Source: Paracoccaceae bacterium
Lineage (GTDB): Bacteria > Pseudomonadota > Alphaproteobacteria > Rhodobacterales > Rhodobacteraceae
DNA: 7,856 bases
Direction of reading: 5' to 3'
Assembly: GCA_015487335.1 (NCBI GenBank)
Contig: WFPZ01000028.1
Span: 1 to 7,856, forward strand
In this document: positions 5,590-7,856 of the stretch, in pieces
Layout: each line of letters begins with the position of its first letter
Numbering within the stretch: the stretch's first letter is position 1
Notes under the pieces: model-generated
Told to the model about the DNA's origin: nothing
The model's database searches: none
The model's input: only the letters and a program-made list of their open reading frames with translations
Translations under genes and position numbers: made by a program

Positions 5590-6132
5590 ATGAAAATAGA
5601 GAAAATTCACCACGTCGCCTACCGCTGCAAGGACGCCAGGGAAACCGTCGAGTGGTACGGCAAAATGCTGAACATGGATTTCATCCTGGCCATCGCCGAA
5701 GACCGCGTGCCCTCCACCCACGAGCCAGACCCCTACATGCACGTCTTCCTCGACGCAGGCGAGGGCAACGTGCTGGCCTTCTTCGAGCTGCCCACCCGGC
5801 CCGAGATGGGCCGCGATCCGAACACGCCCGAGTGGGTGCAGCACATCGCCTTCAAGGTGAAGGACCGCGAAACCCTGCTGGCCTTCAAGGACCACCTCGA
5901 AAAGAACGGCGTGGAGGTGCTCGGCGTCACCGATCATTCGATCTTCCACTCCATCTACTTCTTCGACCCGAACGGCCACCGGATCGAACTGGCCTGCCCC
6001 GACCCCGGGGAGGAAGAGATGCTGAAGAAGCTCGACGAGGTGAAATGGGAGATGCTCGAAGAGTGGAGCCGGACGCGCAAGGCCCCGCGCCACGCCGACT
6101 GGCTGCACAAGAAGGAGCTTTCCGGCAGCTGA
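5590..6132 (+). CDS. VOC-superfamily protein (glyoxalase / extradiol dioxygenase-like)
   Basis: A 180-residue protein holding one VOC unit of two beta-alpha-beta-beta-beta modules: IHHVAYRCKDARETVEWYGKML at the start, and WVQHIAFKVKD opening the second module near 82. The expected metal ligands are in place: H8 (HHV), E66 (FFE), H85 (QHIAF) and E133 (RIEL), so a divalent metal enzyme is likely. A charged tail (about 140-180) follows the fold. Start at ATG 5590, with AAGGGA at 5577-5582. It is the last gene of the operon, 28 bases after the DUF2783 gene. VOC enzymes include glyoxalase I, epimerases, and ring-cleaving dioxygenases, among them the hydroquinone-cleaving PcpA and LinE. Because the operon lacks a homogentisate dioxygenase, ring cleavage is a possible but unproven role. 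Handling of a glutathione or quinone by-product is another. Confidence 0.88.
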   Translation: MKIEKIHHVAYRCKDARETVEWYGKMLNMDFILAIAEDRVPSTHEPDPYMHVFLDAGEGNVLAFFELPTRPEMGRDPNTPEWVQHIAFKVKDRETLLAFKDHLEKNGVEVLGVTDHSIFHSIYFFDPNGHRIELACPDPGEEEMLKKLDEVKWEMLEEWSRTRKAPRHADWLHKKELSGS

Positions 6133-6195
6133 ACGCCTTCAGAGGGAAACGGGTATTTCGGCAGGGCGAAAGGGCCGCGCCCTTCATCTTGCCGG

Positions 6196-6249
6196 AAATA
6201 CTCTCGGGGGTGAATGGGCCGCAGGCCCAGAGGGGGCAGACAGCCCCCT
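6196..6249. repeat. Palindromic intergenic element: AAATACTC motif plus two hairpins
   Basis: After AAATACTCTCGGGGG (6196-6210) come two perfect inverted repeats. TGGGCC/GGCCCA (6215-6220 and 6224-6229) has a 3-base loop. AGGGGGC/GCCCCCT (6231-6237 and 6243-6249) has a 5-base loop. Neither is followed by a T-run, so this resembles a REP-like dispersed element more than a terminator, though it could protect the 3' end of the operon mRNA. It lies 63 bases after the VOC stop codon. The AAATACTC core also occurs at 2710. Wider occurrence in Rhodobacterales is from memory and unverified. Confidence 0.5.
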
Positions 6250-6272
6250 GCCGCCCTCTCGCCCCGGCCATG

Positions 6273-6300
6273 AAAAAGGGCGCCCTCTCCGGGCGCCCTT
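6273..6300 (-). terminator. Rho-independent terminator of serA, possibly bidirectional
   Basis: A perfect 10-bp stem AAGGGCGCCC / GGGCGCCCTT (6276-6285 and 6291-6300) encloses a 5-base loop. Read on the minus strand the stem runs straight into five T (6277-6273), 20 bases after the serA stop, a textbook intrinsic terminator. Read on the plus strand it is followed by CGCC and then TTTT (6304-6307), so it could also stop transcripts arriving from the VOC gene, with lower efficiency. Confidence 0.85.
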
Positions 6301-6320
6301 CGCCTTTTCCCGAAGGCCCG

Positions 6321-7856
6321 TCAGGCCACCTCGAATTCCAGCGGCCGCACCTGGCGGAACAGCCCCGTTTCCTTCAGCTCGTCCAGCGCCTGTTGCGGAA
6401 GCGGCTCGTCCACGTAAAGCAGCGCGATGGCGTCCTCGCCCGGGCCGGTGCGCCCCAGGGTGAAGTTGGCGATGTTCACCCCGTTGCGGCCCAGAATGGC
6501 GCCCAGGGTGCCGATGATCCCGGGCACGTCCTTGTTGGTGGTATAGAGCATGTGCGCCCCCACCTCGGCATCGATATTGATGCCCTTGATCTGGATGAAC
6601 CGCGGCTTGCCATCCGAGAACACCGTGCCGGCGATGGAGCGCTCTCGCGTGTCCGTCACCACGGTAAGCTTGATGTAGGCATCGAACACGCCGCTCTTCT
6701 CCTGCGTGGTGGTCGAGATGTTGATGCCGCGCTCGCGGGCGATCACCGGGGCGGACACCATGTTCACGTCCGGGTTGGTGGCCTTCATCAGCCCCGCCAC
6801 CGCGGCCGCGTTCAGCGCCTCGGTATTCATCTCGGCGACCGTGCCGTTGTAGAGGATGTTGATCGCCTTGATCGGCTCTTCCGTCATCTGCCCCACGAAA
6901 GAGCCGAGGTATTCGGCCAGTTTCACCCAGGGGCCCATCACCTTGGCCTCCTCGGCGGTCACCGAGGGCATGTTCAGCGCATTGGTCACCGCCCCGGTCA
7001 GCAGATAGTCCGACATCTGCTCGGCCACCTGGATGGCCACGTTTTCCTGCGCCTCCCTTGTCGAGGCCCCCAGGTGCGGCGTGACCACCACATTGGGCAG
7101 GCCGAAGAGGGGGCTGTTCCTGGCCGGCTCCTCGGCGAACACGTCAAAGGCGGCACCCGCCACATGGCCCGATTTCAGAGCCTCGGCCAGCGCGGCCTCG
7201 TCCACCAGCCCGCCGCGGGCGCAGTTGATGAGCCGGACACCGGGCTTCATCCGGGCGATAGCCTCGGCTGAAATGATGTTGCGCGTCTTGTCGGTGAGCG
7301 GCACGTGCAGGGTGATGAAATCGGCCCGCGCCAGCAGCTCGTCCAGTTCCACCTTGGTCACGCCCATCTGCTGGGCGCGCTCTTCGCTGAGATAGGGATC
7401 GTAGGCGATCACCTTCATCTTCAGCCCCAGCGCCCGGTCGCAGACGATGGAGCCGATGTTCCCGGCTCCGATCACGCCCAGGGTCTTGCCCGTCAGCTCG
7501 GTGCCCATGAAACGGCTCTTTTCCCACTTGCCGGCGTGGGTCGATTCGTTGGCCTGCGGAATCTGGCGCGCCACCGCCATCATCAGCGAAATGGCATGTT
7601 CGGCGGTGGTGATGGCGTTTCCGAAGGGGGTGTTCATCACGATCACCCCGCGGCGAGAGGCGGCGGGCACGTCCACGTTGTCCACCCCGATCCCGGCGCG
7701 GCCGATCACCTTCAGCTTCTTGGCCGCGTTCAGCAGCTTTTCCGTCACCTTGGTGGCCGAGCGGATCGCCAGTCCGTCGTAATCTCCGATCACCTGCAGC
7801 AGGCGCTCCTTGTCCTTGCCCAGCTCGGGCTCGAAGGTCACGTCGATGCCGCGGTC
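6321..7856 (-). CDS. serA: D-3-phosphoglycerate dehydrogenase, N-terminus outside the window
   Basis: The first committed enzyme of serine biosynthesis, oxidising 3-phosphoglycerate to 3-phosphohydroxypyruvate with NAD. 511 residues are visible, starting DRGIDVTFEP at the window edge. The family usually has about 525-530, so roughly 20 codons including the start are missing. A GTG at 7841 lies mid-sequence and is not the start. Counting from the first visible residue: Rossmann motif GAGNIG (130-135) with the NAD-binding Asp in AYDPY (D153), catalytic R214 (NCARGG), E243 (FAEEP) and H261 (TPHLG). After the catalytic core come an intervening allosteric domain and a C-terminal ACT domain (GVNIANFTLGRTG), the long type-1 form. 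The stop at 6321-6323 is followed by a strong terminator. It converges on the aromatic operon and is probably unrelated to it, a housekeeping gene marking the operon's right border. Confidence 0.97.
   Translation of the reverse strand, partial: DRGIDVTFEPELGKDKERLLQVIGDYDGLAIRSATKVTEKLLNAAKKLKVIGRAGIGVDNVDVPAASRRGVIVMNTPFGNAITTAEHAISLMMAVARQIPQANESTHAGKWEKSRFMGTELTGKTLGVIGAGNIGSIVCDRALGLKMKVIAYDPYLSEERAQQMGVTKVELDELLARADFITLHVPLTDKTRNIISAEAIARMKPGVRLINCARGGLVDEAALAEALKSGHVAGAAFDVFAEEPARNSPLFGLPNVVVTPHLGASTREAQENVAIQVAEQMSDYLLTGAVTNALNMPSVTAEEAKVMGPWVKLAEYLGSFVGQMTEEPIKAINILYNGTVAEMNTEALNAAAVAGLMKATNPDVNMVSAPVIARERGINISTTTQEKSGVFDAYIKLTVVTDTRERSIAGTVFSDGKPRFIQIKGINIDAEVGAHMLYTTNKDVPGIIGTLGAILGRNGVNIANFTLGRTGPGEDAIALLYVDEPLPQQALDELKETGLFRQVRPLEFEVA

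Noticed and set aside
5652..7271. Plus-strand open frame of 539 codons through the VOC gene, terminator and serA
   Set aside because: It runs through a strong terminator and is antisense to serA. Its His/Arg/Gly-rich translation shows no domain.
1..7856. tRNA or rRNA genes, CRISPR arrays, insertion sequences, phage or defence genes
   Set aside because: I found no cloverleaf-like sequence, regularly spaced repeats, transposase or integrase motifs. The window reads as a chromosomal catabolic locus beside a housekeeping gene.

Overview
The window is GC-rich with strongly G/C-biased third codon positions. Its proteins look like those of an alphaproteobacterium, most likely Rhodobacterales (Roseobacter/Paracoccus relatives). 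This rests on the SerA sequence style, the gene set and the intergenic elements; it is an impression from sequence, not a database match.

Layout. At the left edge, on the minus strand, are the first seven codons of a gene whose MSDIVIL start resembles a thiolase. It is preceded by a MarR-family repressor gene, also minus strand (about 74-532). A divergent control region (533-797) holds a perfect 16-bp palindrome (630-645) between a -35 and a -10 element facing right, and a 30-codon leader ORF that overlaps the next gene by ATGA. Six plus-strand genes follow as an apparent operon (798-6132): maleylacetoacetate isomerase (maiA), fumarylacetoacetase (fahA), a metallo-beta-lactamase-fold protein, an FAD-dependent aromatic hydroxylase, a 71-residue DUF2783 protein, and a single-domain VOC (glyoxalase/extradiol-type) protein. 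The convergent region 6133-6320 carries palindromic elements and a strong terminator. From 6321 to the right edge, on the minus strand, lies serA (phosphoglycerate dehydrogenase), whose first ~20 codons are outside the window.

How the genes work together. FahA is a full-length fumarylacetoacetase with the mammalian active-site residues, and MaiA is a zeta-class GST. Together they are the last two steps of homogentisate breakdown, giving fumarate and acetoacetate. A thiolase next door would suit acetoacetate once activated to the CoA ester. The hydroxylase plus tiny partner resembles the MhaA/MhaB two-component 3-hydroxyphenylacetate 6-hydroxylase of Pseudomonas putida U, which makes homogentisate. 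I infer a peripheral hydroxyaromatic-to-homogentisate route controlled by the MarR repressor.

Most notable points. (1) No homogentisate dioxygenase (HmgA cupin) is present, so ring cleavage must be encoded elsewhere or done by an unexpected enzyme such as the VOC protein. (2) The MBL-fold protein has lost all metal ligands specific to the second metal site while keeping those of the first. (3) The operator sits inside the promoter and a coupled leader ORF precedes maiA.
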